A stretch of 64,000 nucleotides of DNA from JACPUX01 sp964517465 (GTDB lineage Bacteria > Pseudomonadota > Gammaproteobacteria > Burkholderiales > Casimicrobiaceae): NCBI GenBank assembly GCA_964517465.1, contig CAZFEK010000020.1:1-64000 (forward strand), read 5' to 3'. Shown here piece after piece: positions 45,735 through 53,875 of this stretch (the stretch's first letter is position 1; each line of letters begins with the position of its first letter). A program made the translations under genes and the position numbers. A model generated the notes under the pieces. That model was not told the DNA's origin and ran no database searches. It saw only the letters and a program-made list of their open reading frames with translations.

Positions 45735-45790
45735 ATGGAAACGGTCATTCAGAAGTGGGGCAATAGCGCGGCGGTCCGGCTGCCTGCTTC
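45735..45790 (+). pseudogene. mazE/AbrB-type antitoxin N-terminal fragment
   Basis: The first 18 codons read METVIQKWGNSAAVRLPA, a hallmark of MazE/PemI-type antitoxins, then the sequence switches to unrelated DNA (antisense APC permease). The rest of mazE and the toxin are absent. It is the promoter-proximal piece of a captured TA operon. Confidence 0.65.
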
Positions 45791-46325
45791 CACACCCGTC
45801 AGCGCCGTGCATCCCGCGGCAAATGCCCGCAGAAAAAGCCAGGTGGCTCCGATTTTCACCAGCGTGCCAGGCTCGGCCGCCTGCGTCGGCGCCGCCTGCG
45901 CGCCGCTCACGTAAATCTTTACGAACCCGCCGATGATCAGCAGGTAGGCCGAAAAAATGAACAGGTACACCGGCACGCCGAAAACAGTTGCCGATTCGCG
46001 CATGCCGCGCAGGTTGGCAGTCAAAATCAGGTAGATCGCCAGCAGGCAGAGCCATTCGCGGTAGGGAAGCAGCGTGGGGAGCGCCGAGGTCACGGCAGCG
46101 ATGCCCGCGGCCACGCTGACCGCCACCGTCAGCACGTAGTCAATCAGCAGCGCTGCGGCCGCCACCAACCCGGGCGTCACGCCCAGGTTTTCCTTGGCTA
46201 CAATGTATGCGCCTCCGCCGCTCGGGTAGGCGTGAATCGTCTGGCTGTAAGACGTGGTTACGATGGCCAGCAGTGCGACGATACAGATCGCCACCGGCAG
46301 CGACATCGTGAACGCCGCCGTCCCC
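45785..46325 (-). pseudogene. APC-family amino-acid permease internal fragment
   Basis: About 180 residues (LPVAICIVALLAIVTTSYSQ, TIHAYPSGGGAYIVAKENLG, LRGMRESATVFGVPVYLFIF, AAGCTALTGVEA) correspond to the N-terminal half of a large APC-type permease. It lacks both ends and is fused in frame to the LexA fragment at ~46325 and to mazE DNA at ~45785. Confidence 0.75.
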
Positions 46326-46702
46326 GCCACCGTCACCTCGTCCTCCAGCCGGGCGACGACGATCTGGCCGCTGCGCGCCTCTGCGGTGTGGTGGACGGCC
46401 AACAAGTCGCCATCGAGGATGCCCACGCCGCTCATGCTGTTGCCCCGCACCCGCAGCAGATAGTCCGCCCGTGGTGAGAACAGCTCGGGCGCCAGCGGCA
46501 GCGTGCCGCGCTGATTCTCCACCGCCAGCAACGGGCTGCCCGCCGCTACCGCGCCGATAACGGGCAACCCCGGCGGCGCCGGCAGACGAATCCCCCGTGC
46601 CGCCCCTGCCGTCATGAGGATCGCCCCTTTTTTCGCCAGGGCCCGCAAATGATCCTCGGCGGCATTCGGCGAAGCGAAGCCGAAGGCAGCGGCAATGCGA
46701 TA
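46326..46702 (-). pseudogene. lexA fragment
   Basis: About 125 residues of LexA: IAAAFGFASPNAAEDHLRAL, GLPVIGAVAAGSPLLA, APELFSPRADYLLRVRGNSM with the catalytic serine, and GILDGDLLAVHH. It lacks the N-terminal DNA-binding start and stops before the catalytic lysine, so it cannot be a working repressor. It is bounded by the IS91-type element at 46703. Confidence 0.75.
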
Positions 46703-46753
46703 CTGTATGCATTCACAGCCTCCTGTCCGGGTGACCCACCCAGACCATGCCTC

Positions 46754-48199
46754 ATGGCCGCCGCCGCACCCTGCGCCGCACCGCGCCCCCAGCGTTATCA
46801 ACGCCGCCGTCCCGAGCGGACGCTGTGGTATCGCATCGTCCAGGCGCACTTCGCCACCTGGCTGGAACTCGCCAGCGATCCTTACGGCGAATCGCCGCCG
46901 GCGTATGTCGAGCGCAGCTTCCGCCGCTATCTCGAGTGCGGCATCCTCGCCCACGGCTTTGCCCGCGCCTGGTGTGACACCTGCCAGCACGAATTCCTCA
47001 TCGCTTATTCCTGTAAGGGCCGAGGCGTGTGCCCCTCCTGCAACACGCGGCGCATGGTCGAGACGGCGGCGCATCTGGTCGATGATGTGTTTCCCCTGCT
47101 ACCGGTGCGGCAATGGGTGCTGGCGGTGCCCAAACGTTTGCGCTACTTCCTGCAAGAGGATGCCGACCTGCAGGGGGCGGTGCTGCGCATTTTCCTTGAC
47201 GCGGTGGAACACCGTCTGCGCGAACATAACGCGGATTGCGCTGACACGGCGCGCAGCGGCGCGGTGGCCTTTATCCATCGCTTCGGCTCCAGCCTGAACG
47301 AGCATGTACATTTCCATTGCTGCGTCATCGACGGGGTGTTCGAGCCGGCCGAGACGGACGGCGCCACCGAGGCGAACGACGCGCCCGGCGTGGTGTTTCA
47401 TGCGGTGGCCGGGCTGGACGAGGCGGCCATCGCCGCAGTGCAGGCGCAGGTGCGGCGGCGCATCCTGCGCGTTTTCGTGCGGCGCGGATTGATCGAGAAG
47501 TGCGATGCGCAAGAGATGGCCGGCTGGGATCACGGTGGCGGCTTCTCGGTGGATGCCGCAGTGCGCATCGAAGGCAACGACCGGGCTGGGCTGGAACGGC
47601 TGCTGCGTTACTGCGCGCGTCCGCCCTTCGCGCTGGAACACTTGCACCAGCAGGATGCCGAGCATCTGGTCTATCACTGTCCCAAGCCACGCTCCGACGG
47701 GTTTCGTGATCTGGTGCTGACGCCGCTGGAGTTGATCGACCGGATCGCCGCCCTGGTGCCACGGCCACGGACGCATCGCCATCGCTACTACGGCGTGCTG
47801 GCGCCCAATGCGCCACTGCGCGCGATGGTAACGGCGCTGGCCCCTGCCGCCGTCCCGCCAGCGCCGACTTTTGCGGCGCACGACGAAGAACCCTGCCATC
47901 GTTCGGCGGCGCGCTATCTGTGGGCGATGCTGCTGGCGCGCATCTATGAGGCCTTCCCGCTGGCCTGCCCGATCTGCCACGCCCAGATGCGCATCATCGC
48001 CTTCATCAACGAGGGTGCTACCGTGAAGAAGATTCTCGAGCATCTCGGGGAATCGAGCCAGCCGCCGAGAATCGCCCCGGCACGCGGGCCGCCGCTGTGG
48101 GAGGCGGCCGCGGCGGAGCAGGCGGAGAACGATCCTCCGTGGGGTCAAGCCGAGCAGCCCGGACCGCAAGTCGAGTTCGATCAGCGCATCGCTTGGTAG
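46754..48199 (+). CDS. tnpA: IS91-family HUH (Y1) transposase
   Basis: A 481-residue protein from ATG 46754. The N-terminal zinc-finger region is CDTCQHEFLIAYSCKGRGVC followed by PSCNTRRM. The HUH motif is HVHFHCCVIDGVF (residue ~180). A conserved C-terminal HRHRYYGVLAPNAPLRAMV and a CPICHAQMRIIAFI pair follow. The enzyme nicks single-stranded DNA for rolling-circle transposition, which can carry flanking DNA along. Full length, so probably functional. Confidence 0.92.
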   Translation: MAAAAPCAAPRPQRYQRRRPERTLWYRIVQAHFATWLELASDPYGESPPAYVERSFRRYLECGILAHGFARAWCDTCQHEFLIAYSCKGRGVCPSCNTRRMVETAAHLVDDVFPLLPVRQWVLAVPKRLRYFLQEDADLQGAVLRIFLDAVEHRLREHNADCADTARSGAVAFIHRFGSSLNEHVHFHCCVIDGVFEPAETDGATEANDAPGVVFHAVAGLDEAAIAAVQAQVRRRILRVFVRRGLIEKCDAQEMAGWDHGGGFSVDAAVRIEGNDRAGLERLLRYCARPPFALEHLHQQDAEHLVYHCPKPRSDGFRDLVLTPLELIDRIAALVPRPRTHRHRYYGVLAPNAPLRAMVTALAPAAVPPAPTFAAHDEEPCHRSAARYLWAMLLARIYEAFPLACPICHAQMRIIAFINEGATVKKILEHLGESSQPPRIAPARGPPLWEAAAAEQAENDPPWGQAEQPGPQVEFDQRIAW

Positions 48200-48264
48200 G
48201 TGCGCGACCGTGCGCAATCAAGTCAGCGCATCGCTTGGTAGGTGCGCGACCGTGGGCAATCAAG
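48181..48264. repeat. 42-bp tandem duplication over the transposase stop codon
   Basis: Two copies (48181-48222 and 48223-48264) differ at one base (CGTGCGCAA against CGTGGGCAA). The first copy contains the transposase stop, so the coding sequence is unaffected. Confidence 0.9.
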
Positions 48265-48293
48265 TCAAGCGAATGCTCGTCAGGGCGCACTCG

Positions 48294-48345
48294 CCCCTGC
48301 CGCCCGGAAAGTCGCCGCCAGCGGCTCCTGTCCGGGCGGCAGGGG
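48294..48345. other. 15-bp perfect palindrome near the IS91 right end
   Basis: Arms 48294-48308 and 48331-48345 (CCCCTGCCGCCCGGA and its complement) flank a 22-base loop that itself has a 5-bp stem (GCCGC-CA-GCGGC). A structured single-strand site is expected at the ori/ter ends of IS91-type elements; the role here is inferred. Confidence 0.65.
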
Positions 48346-48479
48346 GTGATGGAGGCGCGGTACGGAAGGTTTTCTGGCGGATTCCGATGCTTTCCCGTGC
48401 GAAATCGGCGATTGACGGGAACGGTCAGGGGAGAAGATACTCCCGCGTGTCGCGTTGAATTTCCTATCCTTAAGACCGT

Positions 48480-48815
48480 CTCGCGGAAAAGGCTGGCGAC
48501 GTGGATTTCGCGCTTGCTCTTGAGCTTGCCACCCTGGACGCGGGCGATCCGACTGTGAATGCCCAGCGCTTTCTGCAATGTCTGCAACTTGCCGTCAAAA
48601 GCCACCTTGCTCGGTTGCGGCGCGTTGCGCAAATACGCGGCCTTGATCTCCTGAACATAGTCGTAGAGCGCCTTGTCGGTCCGTACCTGATGCACTTCCG
48701 GGTATTTCTGGCGCAGCACTTTGCCGAGCTGATCCTGTTCGATCAGGCGCTGCACCGATTCCGTCAGATGCGCGGGGTAGCCGGCGAGATAGTTGGGCGA
48801 GACGGGTTTGGACAT
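48480..48815 (-). pseudogene. ygjP-like metal-dependent hydrolase, N-terminal fragment
   Basis: From ATG 48815, ~112 residues match the N-terminal part of the YgjP/DUF45 family (YLAGYPAHLTESVQRLIEQD, DKALYDYVQEIKAAYLRNAP, ARVQGGKLKSKREIHVASLF). The coding sense stops exactly at the IS91 boundary, before the HExxH metal site, so the product is inactive. It is divergent from the MFS gene. Confidence 0.8.
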
Positions 48816-48927
48816 GCGCGGGTACTGAGCTTGGAGAGCGCTTACTGGAAGGCCAGCCTGATCGTTTTCTCGTGTGATTTTTAAAATTGGCGATAAGCTA
48901 GCGCGATTTCCCGAAATCGATTCACGC

Positions 48928-50094
48928 ATGCAAAACCCCGTCCTCATCATCGTCATCGCCCAACTGTTCGGCACCTCGCTGTGGTTTTCCGCCAACAGCG
49001 CGGCCGACGACCTGACCCGCGCCTGGGGCATCGCGCCGGCCGCCATCGGTACGCTGACCAACGCCGTCCAACTCGGCTTCATCCTCGGCACGCTGACTTT
49101 CGCCATCTCCGGCCTGGCCGATCGCTTCGCCGCCAGCCGCATCTTCGCCGTCTGCGCCGTGCTCGGCGCCGTCTGCAACGGCGCCTTTGCACTGCTCGCC
49201 GATGGCATGGCCTCGGCCGTCCCCTTGCGTTTTGCCGTCGGTTTCTGTCTGGCTGGCGTCTACCCGCTGGGCATGAAACTGGTCGTCAGCTGGGTACCCG
49301 AGCGGGCCGGTGCCGCGCTGGCCCAGCTAGTCGGCATGCTGACGTTGGGCACGGCCTTGCCGCATGGCATCCGGCTGGCCGGGGCGGGGTGGTCGTGGCA
49401 GGCGACGATCCTGGTGTCGTCGTTTCTCGCGCTGCTGGCCGCGGCCATGATCTTCCGGCTCGGCGACGGGCCGCATCTAAAACGTCGGCATGGTGCGCCA
49501 CCGCTGCGTCTGGGCCAGGTTTTCCACGCCTACGCTACCCGCGAATTCCGCGCTTCCGCCCTCGGCTATTTTGGCCACATGTGGGAGCTTTATGCCTTCT
49601 GGACGCTGACCCCGGCGCTCATCATCCTGAGCGGCCTGGCCGAGGCGGGCAGCCGGCAACTCTCAGGGCTGGCCTTCGCCGTCATCGGCGTCGGCGCGCT
49701 TGGCTGCCTGTTCGGCGGCTGGTGGAGCCAGCGCATCGGCAGTCCGCGCGTCGCGGCCATTGCCCTGGCCGGCTCGGCCATCTGCTGCGCGCTGTTTCCG
49801 CTGACCGGCGACTGGCCGGCCGCCGCCAAGATCGCCTTGCTGCTCCTCTGGGGCGCCACGGTCGTCGCCGATTCGCCGCATTTTTCGGCCCTCTCGGCCC
49901 GCGCCTGCGCCCCGGAAATCGTCGGCAGCGCGCTGGCCTTTCAAAACTCCATCGGTTTCGCCATCACCATGTTTTCCATCCAGCTTGGCACGGCGTGGCT
50001 GGCCGACTGGGGCATGAGCATCGCCTGGCTGTTGCTGCCCGGGCCGCTGCTCGGCTTGCTCGGCCTTTACCCGCTCTGGCGTTCGGCGCGCTAA
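48928..50094 (+). CDS. MFS transporter within the mosaic
   Basis: A 388-residue, intact-looking major-facilitator protein with ~12 TM segments. It starts ATG 48928 (LIIVIAQLFGTSLWFSANSA) and has an ISGLADRFAASRIF cytosolic loop and PLGMKLVVSWVPERAGAALA. The substrate is not predictable. It lies between the truncated ygjP and lysR fragments and was probably captured together with them. Confidence 0.85.
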   Translation: MQNPVLIIVIAQLFGTSLWFSANSAADDLTRAWGIAPAAIGTLTNAVQLGFILGTLTFAISGLADRFAASRIFAVCAVLGAVCNGAFALLADGMASAVPLRFAVGFCLAGVYPLGMKLVVSWVPERAGAALAQLVGMLTLGTALPHGIRLAGAGWSWQATILVSSFLALLAAAMIFRLGDGPHLKRRHGAPPLRLGQVFHAYATREFRASALGYFGHMWELYAFWTLTPALIILSGLAEAGSRQLSGLAFAVIGVGALGCLFGGWWSQRIGSPRVAAIALAGSAICCALFPLTGDWPAAAKIALLLLWGATVVADSPHFSALSARACAPEIVGSALAFQNSIGFAITMFSIQLGTAWLADWGMSIAWLLLPGPLLGLLGLYPLWRSAR

Positions 50095-50101
50095 GGCGGG
50101 C

Positions 50102-50279
50102 TCACCAGGGTAATTGGGCGTTGCTGTCGGTGGCGCTGCGGTAGGCGGCGAAGCGTTCGGTCAGGAAATCGAGAAACACCCGCACCTTGGCCGACAGGTT
50201 CAGGCGCTGCGGGTACAGGGCGTAGATGTCGGCCGGGCTGCCCGACCAGTCGGGCAAGACGCGGACCAGCCGGCCGGCG
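50102..50279 (-). pseudogene. LysR-type regulator, C-terminal fragment
   Basis: The last ~58 residues of a LysR effector domain (GRLVRVLPDWSGSPADIYAL, YPQRLNLSAKVRVFLDFLTE, RFAAYRSATDSNAQLPW, stop). It is cut at 50279 by copy 2 of the direct repeat. It faces the MFS gene tail to tail and was probably its neighbour before capture. Confidence 0.75.
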
Positions 50280-50671
50280 CGCCCTGAGCTACGGCCAGAA
50301 CGTGCTCACCAACCCCGACAAGGTCAAAGACGCCGACGACCTCTTCAAGATTCACGACGAGTTCAAGGGCAAGGTGGACGAAGTCATCAACTCGGGCAGC
50401 AACACGCTGAAGAAAGCCGCCAAGCAGTTCTACCAGTCACCGCAATACCTGGAGACGAGCTGCGTCTTCACCTCCGGCCTGCCCTGCAAGCAGTTGCACT
50501 ATGGCCTGGATGGCTTCGAGTCGGTGTACGAATACCAGCCCCCGCCCGGCTTCACCGCGCTCACCGGCATACCCGTGCCGATCATCTTCATCGTGCAGGA
50601 CCCGGTGACGGGCGATGTGCACTTTGGCTTGTATCCCTTCTTGCCGACGGTGCCGGGGCCGTGAGGGGGGA
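50280..50671 (+). repeat. Direct repeat, copy 2 (3' end of the surface-protein gene)
   Basis: Copy of 45116-45507. It encodes the last 128 codons of the giant surface protein (ending GLYPFLPTVPGP) without start or upstream gene, so it is a non-functional tail. The original neighbour to the right is probably the RelBE-type pair. Confidence 0.95.
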
Positions 50672-50688
50672 TCCTGAACTTGCCCGCG

Positions 50689-50958
50689 TCAGCGATAGAC
50701 CTCCCGCCGGTTTCCAATCCGCAAAACCCGGACGATGATGCGGCGGTCCTCGATGTCGCAAATGATCCGCCAGTCGCCAACGCGATATTTCCAGTAATTG
50801 CCGAGCGTGTTGCCCGCCAGCGCCTCGCCTATCTGCCGAGGGTCAGCAAGCACGGCGACCCGATCCTTGAGGAAGCGAAGGATTCGCTTCTGCACCTCGT
50901 GATCGAGTTTGCGCAGATCCTTGACTGCTTCCGGATCAAACTCAACCTCAAAGCCCAA
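50689..50958 (-). CDS. RelE/ParE-family toxin
   Basis: An 89-residue toxin: VEFDPEAVKDLRKLDHEVQK, GNTLGNYWKYRVGDWRIICD and IIVRVLRIGNRREVY. This is the RelE fold, with the Arg/Tyr end typical of mRNA-cleaving or gyrase-inhibiting members. It overlaps the antitoxin gene by 11 bp, antitoxin first. Confidence 0.9.
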   Translation of the reverse strand: MGFEVEFDPEAVKDLRKLDHEVQKRILRFLKDRVAVLADPRQIGEALAGNTLGNYWKYRVGDWRIICDIEDRRIIVRVLRIGNRREVYR

Positions 50959-51154
50959 GCTTGCGCTCCACGTCCGCTAAGGGAATGGTCTTGCGATTGC
51001 GGCGGGCGCGGGCCTCGGCGAGGTAATAGTCCTCGAGGTCATCGATGTATTCGAGTATGGCTTCGCGAACCAGCGCGGTCTTGGTGCGCCCGGATTCCGC
51101 GGCCAGAGCATTGAGGCGTTCTTCAATCGATTCGGGCAGTCGGATGGCGAGCAC
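50948..51154 (-). CDS. RelB/ParD-type ribbon-helix-helix antitoxin
   Basis: A 68-residue protein starting GTG 51154 behind GGAG. The N-terminal MLAIRLPESIEERLNALAAE and TKTALVREAILEYIDDLEDY form a ribbon-helix-helix DNA-binding domain; the C-terminal tail would bind the toxin. The palindrome at 51176-51189 is a likely autoregulatory operator. Confidence 0.88.
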   Translation of the reverse strand: MLAIRLPESIEERLNALAAESGRTKTALVREAILEYIDDLEDYYLAEARARRNRKTIPLADVERKLGL

Positions 51155-51175
51155 GGTTCACTCCGGAACGAGGGG

Positions 51176-51189
51176 CTATACAAGTATAG
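51176..51189. promoter_or_regulatory. Operator palindrome of the RelBE-type pair (CTATAC-AA-GTATAG)
   Basis: A perfect 6+6 bp palindrome 21 bp before the antitoxin start. On the minus strand it contains TATACT, a -10-like hexamer, so antitoxin binding could block transcription. Confidence 0.55.
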
Positions 51190-51418
51190 CAGTTCGGGCA
51201 TTCTGAAGGATGCTCCCGGGCCCGCACGCGGCCGGCGCATTGATGCCCGGTGCTTGCATTTCGCTCGCTGCACGCACCTGGACAAGAGCCAAGCCTACCG
51301 GCCATGAACCAGGACCACGGTACCTGCCGCGGAGCGCTCTGGAAGCCGGTGGCGCCGCCCTTGTCGCCCCAACCCCTGTGGTATCCTTCCGCATCCCTTT
51401 TCCACAAGGCTTGGCGGC

Positions 51419-52540
51419 ATGAACCGCGTGGTCATCAGCGGCAGCGGGCTGGCGCTCGCGCCCCACACCATCACCAATGAAGAGCTGGTTGCCTCGTTCA
51501 ATCAGTACGTCGCCCTCGCCAATGCGCGCTTCGCCGAGGACATCGCCGCCGGGCGGCGCGAGCCCTTGCAGGAGTCGAGCGTCGAGTTCATCGAAAAGGC
51601 CTCCGGAATCAAGCGGCGCTATGTGATGGACAAAGCCGGCGTGCTCGATCCGCAGCGCATGCGTCCGCGGTTCGCGCCCCGCCCCAACGAGGAACTGTCG
51701 CTCCTGGCCGAATTCGGCGTCGCGGCGGCACGCGCTGCGCTGGCCAGCGCGCGGCGCGGCGCCGCCGACATCGACGGCGTGATCTGCGCCGCTTCCAACA
51801 TGCAGCGCGCTTATCCGGCCATGGCCATCGAAATCCAGAACGCCCTGGGTGCCAAGGGTTACGGCTTCGACATGAACGTGGCCTGCTCGTCGGCCACCTT
51901 CGCGCTGGAACAGGCGGCCAACGCGGTGCGCGCGGGTTCGGCGCGGGCGGTGCTGGTGGTGAGCCCCGAGATCACCTCCGGGCATTTGGCCTGGATGGAC
52001 CGCGATTGCCACTTCATTTTCGGCGACGTGGCCACCGCGGTGCTGGTGGAGCGCGCCGAGGCGGCGCAATCCGCGGAGCAGTTCGAAATTCTCGGTACGC
52101 GTTTGGCGACGGCGTTCTCCAACAACATCCGCAACAACTTTGGTTTTTTGAATCGCGCCGAGGATGCCGACCCCGAAGGCCGCGACAAACTTTTCGTGCA
52201 AGAAGGTCGCAAGGTGTTCAAGGAAGTTTGCCCCATGGCCGCGGCGCACATCGCCGAGCATTTGCAGTCCTTGGGCAGTTCGCCGGCCGAAGTGCGCCGC
52301 TTCTGGTTGCACCAGGCCAACCTCGCCATGAACCAGCTCATTTCCAGAAAACTGCTGGGGCGCGACGCCACCGCCGACGAAGCGCCGGTCATCCTCGACA
52401 GCTTCGCCAATACCGCCTCGGCCGGTTCGATCATCGCCTTCCATCAACATCATGCCGATTTCGTGCCGGGTGACCTGGGCGTGATCTGTTCCTTCGGCGC
52501 CGGATATTCCATCGGCAGCGTGGTGCTGCGGCGTTTGTGA
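51419..52540 (+). CDS. Beta-ketoacyl-ACP synthase III-like enzyme
   Basis: A 373-residue thiolase-fold protein of the KAS III (FabH) superfamily. The catalytic Cys lies in GFDMNVACSSATFALEQA, the His in RRFWLHQANLAMNQLISRKL and the Asn in DSFANTASAGSIIAF. It condenses acyl and malonyl units; the substrate range is not readable. The insert with ERAEAAQSAEQFEILGTRLA and the length are somewhat larger than E. coli FabH. It precedes an MFS gene and may belong to a lipid pathway. Confidence 0.88.
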   Translation: MNRVVISGSGLALAPHTITNEELVASFNQYVALANARFAEDIAAGRREPLQESSVEFIEKASGIKRRYVMDKAGVLDPQRMRPRFAPRPNEELSLLAEFGVAAARAALASARRGAADIDGVICAASNMQRAYPAMAIEIQNALGAKGYGFDMNVACSSATFALEQAANAVRAGSARAVLVVSPEITSGHLAWMDRDCHFIFGDVATAVLVERAEAAQSAEQFEILGTRLATAFSNNIRNNFGFLNRAEDADPEGRDKLFVQEGRKVFKEVCPMAAAHIAEHLQSLGSSPAEVRRFWLHQANLAMNQLISRKLLGRDATADEAPVILDSFANTASAGSIIAFHQHHADFVPGDLGVICSFGAGYSIGSVVLRRL

Positions 52541-52628
52541 GCGCGAAGGAGCGCGGGCAGCGAACCGCGTTGGCACCGGAGGCGATGCCCAGTCGCCTGC
52601 GCTTGCGCCTGGGGGGAAGGGTAAGTTC

Positions 52629-53870
52629 ATGAGCGGCTCGACAAAGGCGCAGCGCCGCGCGCTGCTGGCCATTTATCTTGCCTTTGCCGCGGCCTATTTC
52701 CTGTCCTATCTCTATCGCACCGCCAACGCGGTGCTTTCGCCCCGGCTCACCGCAGACCTGGGCTTGAGCTCGGCCGAGCTGGGTTTGCTCACCAGCGCCT
52801 ATTTCATTACCTTTGGTTTGGCCCAATTGCCTTTGGGGCTGATGCTGGATCGCCATGGCCCACGGCGGGTGGAGGGGACGCTTTTGATCTTCGCCGCAGC
52901 CGGGGCATTACTATTTGCTTGGGGGCAGAGTTTCTTGGCGCTGTTCTTGGCGCGCGGCTTGATCGGGCTGGGTGTTGCGGCCTGCCTCATGGGGGCGCTC
53001 AAAGGTTTCGTGCTCTGGTTTCCGGCGCGCGAACGACCCGCGCTTTCGGCTTGGATCATGGTCGCGGGCGGCACTGGAGCGCTCGCCTCCACCGCGCCTT
53101 TGGAAGCGGCCTTGCAAGTCACCACCTGGCGCGGCGTGTTCTTCATTCTGGCCGGGGCCACGCTCCTGGTGGCTTGGTTTCTTTGGCGACAACTGCCGGC
53201 CGACCATGACGCCCATCCTCCCGGCCGAGCCGAGTTGCTCGAAGGCTTGCGCCAGGTGCTGACCAGCGCGCGCTTCTGGTGGATCGCTCCGCTGGGGGGG
53301 CTGGGCATGGGCGGGTTCATGGCGGTGCAGGGTCTGTGGTCCGTGCCCTGGCTGACCGAACGTGCGGGCCTCGACTCGAAAGCGGCTGCGCAAGTTCTGT
53401 TGTGGATGAGCCTGGCGCAGCTGGCGGGCTACATCGCCCTGGGTTTGGGGGCGGGGCGTCTGGCGGCTTGGGGCTGGCAGCCGAGGCAACTGTTTTTCGC
53501 CGGCTTCAGCTTGCACGTGTTGACCCTGGGCGCCATCCTGTTTGCACCAAACGAATGGAGCCTGCCGCTTTGGACGCTTTACGGTCTTTCGGTGACCATC
53601 AATGTGTTGGGTTTCAACCTGCTGGCCGAAGGGTTTGCGGATCGCGTCGCGGGCCGCGCCAGCACGGCGCTGAACTTGATGATGTTCGTCGGCAGTTTTC
53701 TGACCCAATGGGGCATAGGTGTGGTGATCGACGCGGCACAAGCTTGGCGTTCCTGGTCCAAAACCGAAGGCCTGCAACTGGGCTTTGCTTTGCTATTTGC
53801 GGCGCAAGTGGCCTGCTGGTTGTGGTTCGCGGCCGGGTGGCGCCGCCACGCGGGAGCACGGAAAGGATAG
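52629..53870 (+). CDS. MFS transporter
   Basis: A 413-residue, 12-TM major-facilitator protein. It starts at ATG 52629 with GGAAGGG upstream. It has LYRTANAVLSPRLTADLGLS, LPLGLMLDRHGPRRVEGTLL (motif A) and SARFWWIAPLGGLGMGGFMA. The substrate is unknown. The stop lies 5 bp before the GT41-like gene, so the pair is co-transcribed. Confidence 0.9.
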   Translation: MSGSTKAQRRALLAIYLAFAAAYFLSYLYRTANAVLSPRLTADLGLSSAELGLLTSAYFITFGLAQLPLGLMLDRHGPRRVEGTLLIFAAAGALLFAWGQSFLALFLARGLIGLGVAACLMGALKGFVLWFPARERPALSAWIMVAGGTGALASTAPLEAALQVTTWRGVFFILAGATLLVAWFLWRQLPADHDAHPPGRAELLEGLRQVLTSARFWWIAPLGGLGMGGFMAVQGLWSVPWLTERAGLDSKAAAQVLLWMSLAQLAGYIALGLGAGRLAAWGWQPRQLFFAGFSLHVLTLGAILFAPNEWSLPLWTLYGLSVTINVLGFNLLAEGFADRVAGRASTALNLMMFVGSFLTQWGIGVVIDAAQAWRSWSKTEGLQLGFALLFAAQVACWLWFAAGWRRHAGARKG

Positions 53871-53875
53871 GCGGC

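Larger units (their letters stand above)
46703..48479 (+). mobile_element. IS91-family rolling-circle insertion sequence (~1.78 kb)
   Basis: The limits are set by the lexA fragment on the left and the ygjP fragment on the right. The length is close to the usual IS91 size. It holds one transposase, a 42-bp tandem repeat at the gene's 3' end and a strong palindrome at 48294-48345 near the right end. IS91 elements lack terminal inverted repeats and target duplications; none were seen. Confidence 0.7.

Noticed and set aside
45749..47074. 441-codon frame joining LexA and APC permease on the minus strand
   Set aside because: It is an accidental in-frame fusion of two truncated genes, both lacking essential residues, and its first ~120 codons are antisense to the transposase. 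Annotated as separate fragments instead.
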